Shown here: positions 1 through 6,069 of the stretch, one piece after another
Numbering within the stretch: the stretch's first letter is position 1
How the letters are laid out: each line of letters begins with the position of its first letter
Notes under the pieces: model-generated
Told to the model about the DNA's origin: nothing
The model's database searches: none
What the model saw: the letters and a program-made list of their open reading frames with translations, nothing else
DNA from: UBA11373 sp046714175
GTDB taxonomy: Bacteria; Actinomycetota; Acidimicrobiia; Spongiisociales; UBA11373
Direction of reading: 5' to 3'
Assembly: GCA_046714175.1 (NCBI GenBank)
Contig: JBKKBI010000087.1
Location: 1-15,402, forward strand
DNA length: 15,402 bases
Made by a program: the position numbers and the translations under genes

Positions 1-289
1 GCAGGCAACCGGTCTTGCCCGACAACGGCTGATAACTCCCCGGCTGACACTCCTCCTGCGCCACTGCACCCGCCGCGGGAACGTGATGCCCCGGGTCGGC
101 ATCGTTGCACTGCGTCTGGGCGGCAGCAGGCTGGAACGTTCCCGCCGGACACGGCACGCACGACCCAGCGCCATCGAAATACTCACCGGCGATGCAATCG
201 CCCTGCTCTGCGGCGCGAGCGGTGGCGTATCCCAGACCGAAGACGATCACCAGCGCGCCAAGAAAGCCGAGGCGGAGAGAGCGGGGCAT
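1..289 (-). CDS. Secreted cysteine-rich repeat protein (5' part, runs off the left edge)
   Basis: Only the first 96 residues are visible; the frame is still open at base 1. Residues 1-26 look like a Sec signal peptide: a short basic start (MPRSLRLG), a hydrophobic core (FLGALVIVFGLGY) and an ATARA-type cleavage site. The mature part has cysteines at 32, 44, 47, 61, 81 and 95. Residues 47-61 and 81-95 are two copies of one 15-residue module, C-x-[AP]-G-[TS]-[FY]-Q-P-x3-[QK]-T-x-C, repeating every 34 residues with a DADPGHHVP-type spacer between. The pattern resembles the GCC2/GCC3 (ephrin-receptor/TNFR-like) repeats of large bacterial surface proteins. I infer an exported, disulphide-bonded surface protein with further repeats beyond the window. 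The ATG at 289 is chosen because the signal peptide begins there; no clear Shine-Dalgarno precedes it. It lies 87 bases downstream of corA on the same strand. Function unknown. Confidence 0.72.
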   Translation of the reverse strand, partial: MPRSLRLGFLGALVIVFGLGYATARAAEQGDCIAGEYFDGAGSCVPCPAGTFQPAAAQTQCNDADPGHHVPAAGAVAQEECQPGSYQPLSGKTGCL

Positions 290-310
290 CAGATGGAGAG
301 GATAGAGGTA

Positions 311-349
311 GGGGCGAGGGGCGAACGGCGAGGGGCGAGGGACGAGGGG
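311..349. repeat. G-rich low-complexity tract between corA and the cysteine-rich gene
   Basis: The 87-base gap between the two genes holds five runs of three to four G (311-314, 318-321, 332-335, 339-341, 346-349) joined mostly by CGA or ACGA, with one 10-base loop. It reads as an imperfect GGGGCGA repeat and could form a G-quadruplex on the plus strand. The rest of the gap (350-376) contains the word pattern AGCTGGCAGCT and no gene. Confidence 0.5.
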
Positions 350-376
350 ATGACGCGTCTGGCTGATAGCTGGCAG

Positions 377-1579
377 CTACTTCTCGTCCACCTTCTCGTC
401 CACGTTCTCGTCCACGTTCTCGTCCACGTTCTCGTCCACGTTCTCGTCCACGTTCTCGTCCAACTTCTCGTCCAACTTCTCGTCCAACTTCTTCTCCTCC
501 TCCTTCTCCGGCTTCTCGCCCATCATCATCGTCACCGGCTTGCGCGCCACGTCCGCGGTCAGCTTGACGAACTCGACCAAGCCCTTGCCCACCAGGCCGG
601 GGACAGCGCCGAGGCGCGGGCCCCCGATGAAGCCACGTCGGCCGAAGTAGGTCCACAGGCTGAGGCCGACCACAACCAGCAGCGCCAGCACCGCGAAGTA
701 GCCCCAACGCCAATCGAGTTCGGGCATGTTCTCGAAGTTCATGCCATAAACCCCGGTGATCAGCGATAGCGGCAGCACGATCGCCGCAAAAACGGTGAGC
801 ACCTTCATCACCTCGTTGGCCCGCTCCGCCACGCTCCCCCGGTACGACTCGAGCACGCTGGCGAGCAGGATCGGGGCCGCCTCCAGGCTCCTGGTGAGAC
901 GGCTGTAGTCGTCGTACACGTGCGTGAGGCGCCGCCGCCCCTGGCGTCCGATGCCGGGATACTCCTCACGGCCCAAGATGCGGAAGATGTCGCGTTGTGC
1001 CGACACCACCTGTCCCAGGGTGTGGCTGTCGCGCCGCAGGGCAAGCACGTCGCCGGGGACGCTGGGAACGGAGGCGACGGCGCGGTCTTCGAGTTCCTCG
1101 ATCCGCAACTCCAGTCCCTCTACCAATGGCCGGAACGATTCCGCGCCAATCTCGGCGATACGAGCCCACAGCAGGTCGGGTCCGGATCCGTTGAGCACAC
1201 CAGCCTGGACCACATGGGTGCGGCCCCACGCAAACCCGGGGAGATCTTCGGTGTGGAAAGTCAACAGGAACGAGTCAGCGACGAAGATGTCGTACTCCAC
1301 AGTCACCAGGCGATCGGCGGTGGCCGACAGACCATGGCCGACAACGAGGGTGTGATCGTCGCGCTCTTCCACCTTGGGGAACTTGGACCAGTCGAGCACG
1401 TCCTCCACCTCCAGGGCATCGAGGCCGAAGTGGCTGCCGATCTCGGCGACGTCGTCTTGGGTGAACTCGGTCACGTCGAGCCAGATCCACCCTCCGGAGG
1501 CGCGGACCTCTTCGAGGCGCTCATAAGGGACCGCCACCGCGCGATTCGAACCCGGGGTGACGTGGAACAGGTTGCGCAC
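377..1579 (-). CDS. corA: CorA-family magnesium/cobalt channel with repetitive acidic tail
   Basis: Homopentameric inner-membrane channel for Mg2+ and Co2+. The 400-residue protein has the large soluble N-terminal CorA domain (starting RNLFHVTPGS), a long helix, then the pore helix ending in the signature G-M-N at residues 279-281 (YGMNFENMPE) and a second membrane helix (YFAVLALLVVVGLSLWTYF). The family usually ends with a short basic tail. Here about 80 extra residues follow: a basic/hydrophobic stretch (RRGFIGGPRLG... PVTMMMG), then a highly charged end in which KLDE and NVDE tetrapeptides repeat. The GTG at 1579 is chosen because homology begins there and a GATAAT hexamer lies six bases upstream with no Shine-Dalgarno, as in leaderless genes. 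An ATG at 1645 is an alternative. Divergent from the sugar dehydrogenase gene. Assignment to CorA is firm; ion preference cannot be read from sequence. Confidence 0.93.
   Translation of the reverse strand: MRNLFHVTPGSNRAVAVPYERLEEVRASGGWIWLDVTEFTQDDVAEIGSHFGLDALEVEDVLDWSKFPKVEERDDHTLVVGHGLSATADRLVTVEYDIFVADSFLLTFHTEDLPGFAWGRTHVVQAGVLNGSGPDLLWARIAEIGAESFRPLVEGLELRIEELEDRAVASVPSVPGDVLALRRDSHTLGQVVSAQRDIFRILGREEYPGIGRQGRRRLTHVYDDYSRLTRSLEAAPILLASVLESYRGSVAERANEVMKVLTVFAAIVLPLSLITGVYGMNFENMPELDWRWGYFAVLALLVVVGLSLWTYFGRRGFIGGPRLGAVPGLVGKGLVEFVKLTADVARKPVTMMMGEKPEKEEEKKLDEKLDEKLDENVDENVDENVDENVDENVDEKVDEK
381..488 (-). repeat. Nine 12-bp tandem repeats encoding the CorA C-terminal tail
   Basis: Nine adjoining 12-bp units (plus strand TTCTCGTCCACG or TTCTCGTCCAAC, the first ending in ACC) fill 381-488 exactly, finishing one codon before the corA stop. 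As a multiple of three the array keeps frame and gives a tetrapeptide repeat, K/N-L/V-D-E, with near-zero net charge in the KLDE units and a strong negative charge in the NVDE units. Near-identity of the units indicates recent expansion by replication slippage, so copy number may vary between strains. Confidence 0.95.
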
Positions 1580-1585
1580 CGGAGG

Positions 1586-1591
1586 ATTATC
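1586..1591 (-). promoter_or_regulatory. Candidate -10 hexamer of corA (leaderless type)
   Basis: Minus strand GATAAT (five of six matches to TATAAT), six bases before the GTG start of corA. The bases between are CCTCCG, so there is no ribosome binding site; transcription would start at or next to the GTG. No convincing -35 element is visible. Confidence 0.4.
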
Positions 1592-1676
1592 GCGCCGCTC
1601 GGCGACCGGCGGGAGCCAAGAGGCATTTGCCCCGACCGTGCCCATTCCCGGCGCCCGTCTGCCATCCTTTCGACCA

Positions 1677-3056
1677 ATGACCACGGGACCGGAACCCCGG
1701 CGCCGCCCTCCCTCCCCCCGCCCGACGCCAAGCGGGAGCGCCGGCCGGTGGCGCCAAGCCAACCTGCCATATCTGGCCGCGATCGTGGTGTCCGTGGCGG
1801 TACTGGTCCCGTTCCTGCTCCTCGCCCGACCCTTCGCCGCTCCCGACGACGGTCAAGCGGTGGCGACGATCGGCGTCACAACGACCACGGCCGGCGGAAC
1901 CGCCACCACCGATGGAGGAGCAGTCACCACGACCACAACCCTCGCTGGCGGCACGACCGCTCCGACGGCCCCGGCCGGAACCGGGGCGCTGCAAGGACTC
2001 GATCTGGATTTGCTCGCCTCCGGTGTCCCCTTTCCGGTTTTTGCCACCGCCTACCCCGGTGACGATCGCGTCTTCGTGCTCGAACGGCAGGGAAGGGTCC
2101 GGTTGATCGACGCCGTCGACGGACTCCTCGCCACGCCGTACCTGAACTTGCTCGACCGGGTCGGTTCGGGTGGCATCGAGAACGGTCTGCTGGGCATGAC
2201 TTTTCACCCGGACTTCGTCGACAACGGGCGCTTCTACATCTACTACACCAACGCCGACCTCAACTCGAGACTGTCCGAGTTCCGGGTCGAAGATGCCGCC
2301 GCTTCCACAGCCGACGCCGGCACCGAGCGGATCCTGCTCGAGGTGCAACAACGCGGCATCCGCCATCGCGGCGGGATGCTCCAGTTCGGACCTGACGGGT
2401 ATCTCTATGTCGCTCTCGGTGACGGCGGCATGGGCGACGCCAGCGCTCAGGACCTCGCCGTGTACCAGGGCAAGATCCACCGCATCGATGTCGACGGCGG
2501 CGACCCCTATGCGATCCCGGACGGGAACCCCTACGCCGCGGGAGGAGGGCTGGGCGAGATCTGGGCCTATGGCCTGCGCAACCCGTGGCGTTTCGCCATC
2601 GATGGCACCGACGGGCTCATCTACATCGGTGATGTCGGACAGGGGAACTGGGAGGAGATCAATGTGCAGCCGATCAGCGCCGCCGGGCTCGACTACGGGT
2701 GGCCCAACTTCGAGGGCACCGACTGCTACCACCCCTCCGACGGATGCGACATGACGGGATGGGAAGCGCCGACACTGGCTTACACCCACGAGGAAGGCTG
2801 CTCGGTCACCGGGGGATACGTCTACCGCGGGACCGCGATTCCGGAACTGTTCGGGCACTACTTCTACGCCGACTGGTGCAACGGCTGGGTGCGCAGCTTC
2901 CGCTACACCGGTGGGACAGTCACCGACGAACGGGACTGGTCAGAGAATCTCGACGACGCCGGCCAAGTGGCCAGCTTCGGCCTCGACGGCGATGGCGAAC
3001 TGCTGGTGGTGGACTCGAATGGAACAGTGTTTCGGGTAGTGCCGGTGAGGGGATAG
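1677..3056 (+). CDS. Membrane-anchored PQQ-dependent sugar dehydrogenase (GSDH/Asd family)
   Basis: The 459-residue protein has a Pro/Arg-rich cytoplasmic start, one membrane helix at about residues 30-50 (LPYLAAIVVSVAVLVPFLLLA), a Thr/Gly/Ala-rich linker (about 64-103) and a C-terminal beta-propeller of the glucose/sorbosone dehydrogenase family. Family signatures are RHRGGMLQFGPDGYLYVALGDGG-like, containing His230, the position expected for the catalytic base, then EIWAYGLRNPWRF, YIGDVGQGNWEEIN and LDYGWPNFEG. Members oxidise aldose-type sugars with PQQ outside the membrane; the true substrate is unknown, and some relatives bind no PQQ. Four cysteines in the last third (DCYHPSDGCD, EGCSVTG, DWCNGW) may form disulphides, in line with an extracytoplasmic location. 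The start is the ATG at 1677, since earlier in-frame codons overlap corA and are not protein-like; it has no clear Shine-Dalgarno. Convergent with the acyl-CoA dehydrogenase gene. Confidence 0.88.
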   Translation: MTTGPEPRRRPPSPRPTPSGSAGRWRQANLPYLAAIVVSVAVLVPFLLLARPFAAPDDGQAVATIGVTTTTAGGTATTDGGAVTTTTTLAGGTTAPTAPAGTGALQGLDLDLLASGVPFPVFATAYPGDDRVFVLERQGRVRLIDAVDGLLATPYLNLLDRVGSGGIENGLLGMTFHPDFVDNGRFYIYYTNADLNSRLSEFRVEDAAASTADAGTERILLEVQQRGIRHRGGMLQFGPDGYLYVALGDGGMGDASAQDLAVYQGKIHRIDVDGGDPYAIPDGNPYAAGGGLGEIWAYGLRNPWRFAIDGTDGLIYIGDVGQGNWEEINVQPISAAGLDYGWPNFEGTDCYHPSDGCDMTGWEAPTLAYTHEEGCSVTGGYVYRGTAIPELFGHYFYADWCNGWVRSFRYTGGTVTDERDWSENLDDAGQVASFGLDGDGELLVVDSNGTVFRVVPVRG

Positions 3057-3072
3057 CCAGGAAGCCAGCAGC

Positions 3073-3095
3073 GGTCGGCTAGAACGCGTCCGACC
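3073..3095. terminator. Possible hairpin between convergent genes
   Basis: GGTCGG (3073-3078) and CCGACC (3090-3095) form a perfect 6-bp stem with an 11-base loop in the 68-base gap between two convergent genes. There is no T-run on either side, so it is at best a weak intrinsic terminator or a mRNA 3'-end stabiliser. Confidence 0.3.
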
Positions 3096-3124
3096 ACCTC
3101 GAAACGCTCTGGCTGAAAGCTTCT

Positions 3125-4264
3125 TCAAACTGGCAGGCCCAGCCCGCGCGCGATCACCAACCGCTGGATCTCCGATGTGCCCTCGCCGATCTCGAGAATC
3201 TTGGCGTCGCGATAAAAGCGCGACACCGGAGAGTCGTCCATCATCCCGGCGCCACCGAACACCTGGGTGGCAGTACGGGTGGCATCGACCGCCGCTTCGG
3301 AGGCGAACAGCTTCGCCTGCGCCGCGGCGTGCTTATACGGCCGTCCGGTGTCTCGCAGCCAGGCAGCGCGGTAGGTGAGCAGGCGCGACGCCTCCACCGC
3401 CACCTGGAGGTCGGCGAGTTTGAAGGCGATCGCCTGATTGGCTCCGATGGGGCGCCCGAACGAGGTGCGGGTCCCGGCGTAGGCAACGGAGTGATCGAGG
3501 CAGGCCGAGGCCACCCCCAGCGACATCGCCGCGATGGCGATGCGCCCGTCGTCGAGGATGGACAGGAACTGGTGGAGGCCCCGCCCGGGTTCGCCAAGCA
3601 GGTTGCCCAGCGGCACCCGGCATCCAACGAAGCGCACCCCATGGGTGTCGGAGGCCCGCCATCCCAGCTTGCGGTAAGCCGGCTCGATAATGAGGCCGGG
3701 AGTGCCCGCGGGGACGAGGATCGTGCTCACCCCGCCCTCCGGGGTGCGGGCGGTGACGGTGATCAGCACCGTGAGCGGCGTCCCGGAGTTGGTGATGAAC
3801 ACCTTTTCCCCGTCAATCACCCACTCGTCGCCGTCGATCACTGCCCGGGTGCGAGTGGCGCCGGCATCGGATCCGGAGTCGGGTTCGGTGAGGGCGAACG
3901 CCGCGAGTGCTCGCCCCGCCAGCAGGTCTGGAAGCCAGCGCTGCTTCTGCTCCTCGGTGCCGAAGGCGTGAATCGGATTGGCACCGAGACCCACGGCGGC
4001 CTCGAGGGTGATCGCCAAAGACGAGTCGACCCGAGCGATCTCCTCGACCGCGAGGCAGAAGGTGAGAAAGTCGGCGTCGTGGCCGCCGAAGCGATCCGGG
4101 AACGGCAGCCCGAAGAGGCCGAGGTCGCCCATCGCCCGCACCGCCTCCACGGGAAACCGCTGCTCGCTATCCCACTGCTGCGAATGCGGTGCGATCTCAG
4201 ACTCCGCGAACGAGCGCACGACCCGCCGGAACGCCTCGTGCTCCTCGGAGAGGGCGAAATCCAA
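3125..4264 (-). CDS. Acyl-CoA dehydrogenase
   Basis: FAD enzyme that introduces the alpha-beta double bond into acyl-CoA thioesters and passes electrons to ETF, in beta-oxidation or branched-chain amino-acid breakdown. The 379 residues match the short/medium-chain family (about 380). Visible motifs: the first signature FALTEPDSGSDAG (residues 123-135), SFGRPIGANQAIAFKLADL for FAD contacts, QVFGGAGM, and RDAKILEIGEGTSEIQ near the C-terminus, where Glu361 in GEGT is the expected catalytic base of SCAD/MCAD-type enzymes. The chosen start is TTG at 4264: GGAGG sits five bases upstream and the family N-terminus (LDFALSEEHEAF) begins there. The frame remains open to an ATG at 4447, but those codons overlap the divergent permease gene and are not family-like. 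Chain-length specificity cannot be read from sequence. Confidence 0.93.
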   Translation of the reverse strand: MDFALSEEHEAFRRVVRSFAESEIAPHSQQWDSEQRFPVEAVRAMGDLGLFGLPFPDRFGGHDADFLTFCLAVEEIARVDSSLAITLEAAVGLGANPIHAFGTEEQKQRWLPDLLAGRALAAFALTEPDSGSDAGATRTRAVIDGDEWVIDGEKVFITNSGTPLTVLITVTARTPEGGVSTILVPAGTPGLIIEPAYRKLGWRASDTHGVRFVGCRVPLGNLLGEPGRGLHQFLSILDDGRIAIAAMSLGVASACLDHSVAYAGTRTSFGRPIGANQAIAFKLADLQVAVEASRLLTYRAAWLRDTGRPYKHAAAQAKLFASEAAVDATRTATQVFGGAGMMDDSPVSRFYRDAKILEIGEGTSEIQRLVIARGLGLPV

Positions 4265-4269
4265 AACAA

Positions 4270-4274
4270 CCTCC
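4270..4274 (-). promoter_or_regulatory. Ribosome binding site that fixes a TTG start
   Basis: GGAGG on the minus strand, five bases before TTG at 4264. It is among the strongest Shine-Dalgarno sequences in the window and decides the acyl-CoA dehydrogenase start against the upstream ATG and GTG codons. Confidence 0.75.
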
Positions 4275-4358
4275 GTGATCGAAGACCTGAGGGTACCCAC
4301 GGTGGTCAAGCCAGCACCCTGTCCGGCGAGGCCGCGGTCCCCCGGGGCTAGCGTGCCG

Positions 4359-5249
4359 ATGGTGACCCGCCTCATCGGCCTCGCCGGCATCATGGTCATT
4401 TCGTTCTCTGGGATCTTCGTTCGGCTCGCCGACGTCTCCCCCACCACCGCGGCCTTCTTTCGCGCCGCCTATGCGTTACCGGTGCTCCTGATCGCGACAC
4501 GATTCATGAGCGACGACCGCACCCGGCGGGAACGCCTGCTGGCATTCGCCGCCGGCGCGCTGTTTGCAGCTGACCTCACTCTGTGGCACAACTCGATCGA
4601 GTACATCGGCGCCGGGCTATCCACCGTGGTTGCCAACTCCCAGGTGCTCTGGGTCGGCCTACTCGCCTGGGTGCTGCTCAAGGAGCGGCCCCGCCCGGCA
4701 GCGTTTGCAGTCGTCCCGGTGGCGCTGGTGGGTATCACCTTGATCGGGGGTCTGGGACGATCCGATGCCTACGGCTCGGATCCGGTGCGTGGTGTGATCT
4801 TCGCCCTGCTCGCCGGGATCAGCTACTCGGCGTTTCTTCTGGTCTTCCGCGCTTCCAACATGCGCATGGGTCCTCCGGCTGGCCCGCTGCTCGACACCAC
4901 CGCAGGCGGAGCCGCGACGATGCTGCTCATCTCCCGCTTCGACGAAGACTTTTCCTTCGCCTTCGATTGGCCCTCCCATGGGTGGCTGATCCTGCTCGGG
5001 GTGGTGATCCAATCGCTGGGGTGGCTGCTGATCTCAGTCGTGCTCCCCCGCCTCCCCGCCCTCGACACCTCGATGATGCTCCTCCTCCAGCCCGCCTCCA
5101 CGGTGTTGTGGGCCCAAATCATCTTCACCGAGACCCTGTCACCAGTGCAGTGGCTCGGAGTCGGAATCGTGTTCGCCGCCATCCTCGGCGCCGCCCTCGC
5201 TGGCGCCGCCGGCATGCGCCGTGCCGCCCTCACCGCGCCCGAGCCTTAA
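4359..5249 (+). CDS. EamA/DMT-family permease
   Basis: 296-residue integral membrane protein with about ten hydrophobic segments and two EamA halves, the usual size and layout of drug/metabolite transporters. First half: MVTRLIGLAGIMVISFSGIF, then FFRAAYALPVLL, LWHNSIEYIGAGLSTVVANSQVLWVGLLAWVLL and a KERPRPA loop. Second half: VRGVIFALLAGISYSAFLLVF up to WAQIIFTETLSPVQWLGVGIVFAAILGAALA. The motif of a half-ending P-x-x-x-x-L-x-x-x-x-L-x-E-x-x is seen as TVLWAQIIFTETLS. Such proteins export amino acids, metabolites or drugs; the substrate cannot be inferred. ATG 4359 is chosen; GTG 4353 in the same frame is an alternative and neither has a good ribosome binding site. Divergent from the acyl-CoA dehydrogenase with 94 bases between starts; convergent with the next gene after a 21-base gap. 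Confidence 0.88.
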   Translation: MVTRLIGLAGIMVISFSGIFVRLADVSPTTAAFFRAAYALPVLLIATRFMSDDRTRRERLLAFAAGALFAADLTLWHNSIEYIGAGLSTVVANSQVLWVGLLAWVLLKERPRPAAFAVVPVALVGITLIGGLGRSDAYGSDPVRGVIFALLAGISYSAFLLVFRASNMRMGPPAGPLLDTTAGGAATMLLISRFDEDFSFAFDWPSHGWLILLGVVIQSLGWLLISVVLPRLPALDTSMMLLLQPASTVLWAQIIFTETLSPVQWLGVGIVFAAILGAALAGAAGMRRAALTAPEP

Positions 5250-5270
5250 CCGGCGCGCCCGGGTGGGTTC

Positions 5271-5984
5271 TCAAGCGAACTCGGGCAACCATCGCTCCAG
5301 GTCGCGGAAGAACTGCGAACGGGGCAGGGCTGCTGTCGCCCCCAGCGACCGAGCCCGCACCATGGCGAACTCATCGACGTGAGGGCCGAAGGCAATCGTG
5401 CGGATCCCGGCCCCGGCTGCGGCGGTAATCGTCGCCTCGGCGGCGGGATCGGTGAGGTCGACCAGGACGACCACGTTTCCTGTCACCCGGTCGGGAGTGT
5501 GGATGGACTGCAGACCGAGGCCCCGCGCATTGACCACCCGCTCGATACGGTCTCGATCGGCCAGGTTGGCGGCCAACAACCCCACCGTCGGACGAGTCAG
5601 CGCCCTGGCCTTGGCCGACCCCCACACCAGGTGAGCCCGCCAGGTGTCTTCGCCCAAGTCTGCCGAGGAAGCCGGAGCGAGGTCGTAGACATCGCCGGGC
5701 AGGGCGGCGACGGCCATGGGGTCACGCACCGGCGGCGCCACGCCCGCTTCGGCCAGGGCGGCATTGGCGGGTGCCAGCGCCTCCTGGAACAACTCCAACG
5801 GCGTCCGCGGCTGCGACGAATAGGGACGGCCGAGCAAGTCCTCGAGCGCGGCGCGGAGCCAGTCCTCACCCTCCCGAATCGCCTCGGTGACCGGGGGCCA
5901 TCGTCTGGCGGCCACACGATCTGAAGCATGGCGCGCAAAGGCAGCGAGGAGCGCATCACGGAGCACGACGGAGGCCTGATCCAT
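5271..5984 (-). CDS. Protein of unknown function with receiver-like C-terminal domain
   Basis: The 237-residue protein is not one I can name, though its style matches a family of unannotated actinobacterial proteins. Residues 1-55 are helical and charged. A middle part (about 58-130) contains RTPLELFQEALAPANAALAEAG, LPGDVYDLAPASSADLG and WRAHLVWGSAKARAL. Residues 131-237 read as a CheY-like fold: strand TVGLLAAN, helix, strand NVVVLVDLTDP with Asp176 where a receiver phospho-acceptor would lie, helix, strand IRTIAFGPHVD, helix, ALPRSQFFRDLERWLPEF. The conserved receiver Lys and the N-terminal acidic pair are not evident, so phosphorylation is doubtful. No membrane segment or signal peptide. 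ATG 5984 is chosen because a TACCCT hexamer lies six bases upstream, a leaderless arrangement. Divergent from the LppM-like gene. Confidence 0.75.
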   Translation of the reverse strand: MDQASVVLRDALLAAFARHASDRVAARRWPPVTEAIREGEDWLRAALEDLLGRPYSSQPRTPLELFQEALAPANAALAEAGVAPPVRDPMAVAALPGDVYDLAPASSADLGEDTWRAHLVWGSAKARALTRPTVGLLAANLADRDRIERVVNARGLGLQSIHTPDRVTGNVVVLVDLTDPAAEATITAAAGAGIRTIAFGPHVDEFAMVRARSLGATAALPRSQFFRDLERWLPEFA

Positions 5985-5990
5985 GATCCG

Positions 5991-5996
5991 AGGGTA
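5991..5996 (-). promoter_or_regulatory. Candidate -10 hexamer (leaderless type)
   Basis: Minus strand TACCCT fits the actinobacterial TANNNT pattern and ends six bases before ATG 5984, the distance normally separating a -10 element from the transcription start. No Shine-Dalgarno lies between (CGGATC). Confidence 0.4.
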
Positions 5997-6031
5997 GGGG
6001 CGGTGCCATCTTCGTCTCCAACCCGCTCCGG

Positions 6032-6037
6032 TAGAAT
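6032..6037 (+). promoter_or_regulatory. Candidate -10 hexamer of the LppM-like operon
   Basis: TAGAAT (five of six to TATAAT), 32 bases before ATG 6070. A start about seven bases downstream would leave a 5' leader of roughly 25 bases carrying the ribosome binding site AGAAGGA (6058-6064). No good -35 is seen at the expected distance. Confidence 0.5.
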
Positions 6038-6069
6038 CGGGCTGCAACCACCGTCGAGAGAAGGATTTC

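Noticed and set aside
381..488. Possible CRISPR array
   Set aside because: Units are 12 bp, directly adjoining and coding, without spacers.
183..713. Minus-strand frame with GREVGRERGRE repeats
   Set aside because: The same 12-bp repeats read in another frame; the corA frame ends in the array at a proper stop and has the CorA domain upstream.
920..2062. Plus-strand open frame opposite corA
   Set aside because: Runs through corA and the start of the next gene without any recognisable domain; shadow frame.
1587..2858. Minus-strand open frame (423 codons) opposite the sugar dehydrogenase
   Set aside because: Product is low-complexity V/G/D/R-rich and lacks family motifs; the plus strand carries the beta-propeller signatures.
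3329..4351. Plus-strand open frame (340 codons) opposite the acyl-CoA dehydrogenase
   Set aside because: Shadow of a firmly identified gene; composition dominated by G, E, R and H.
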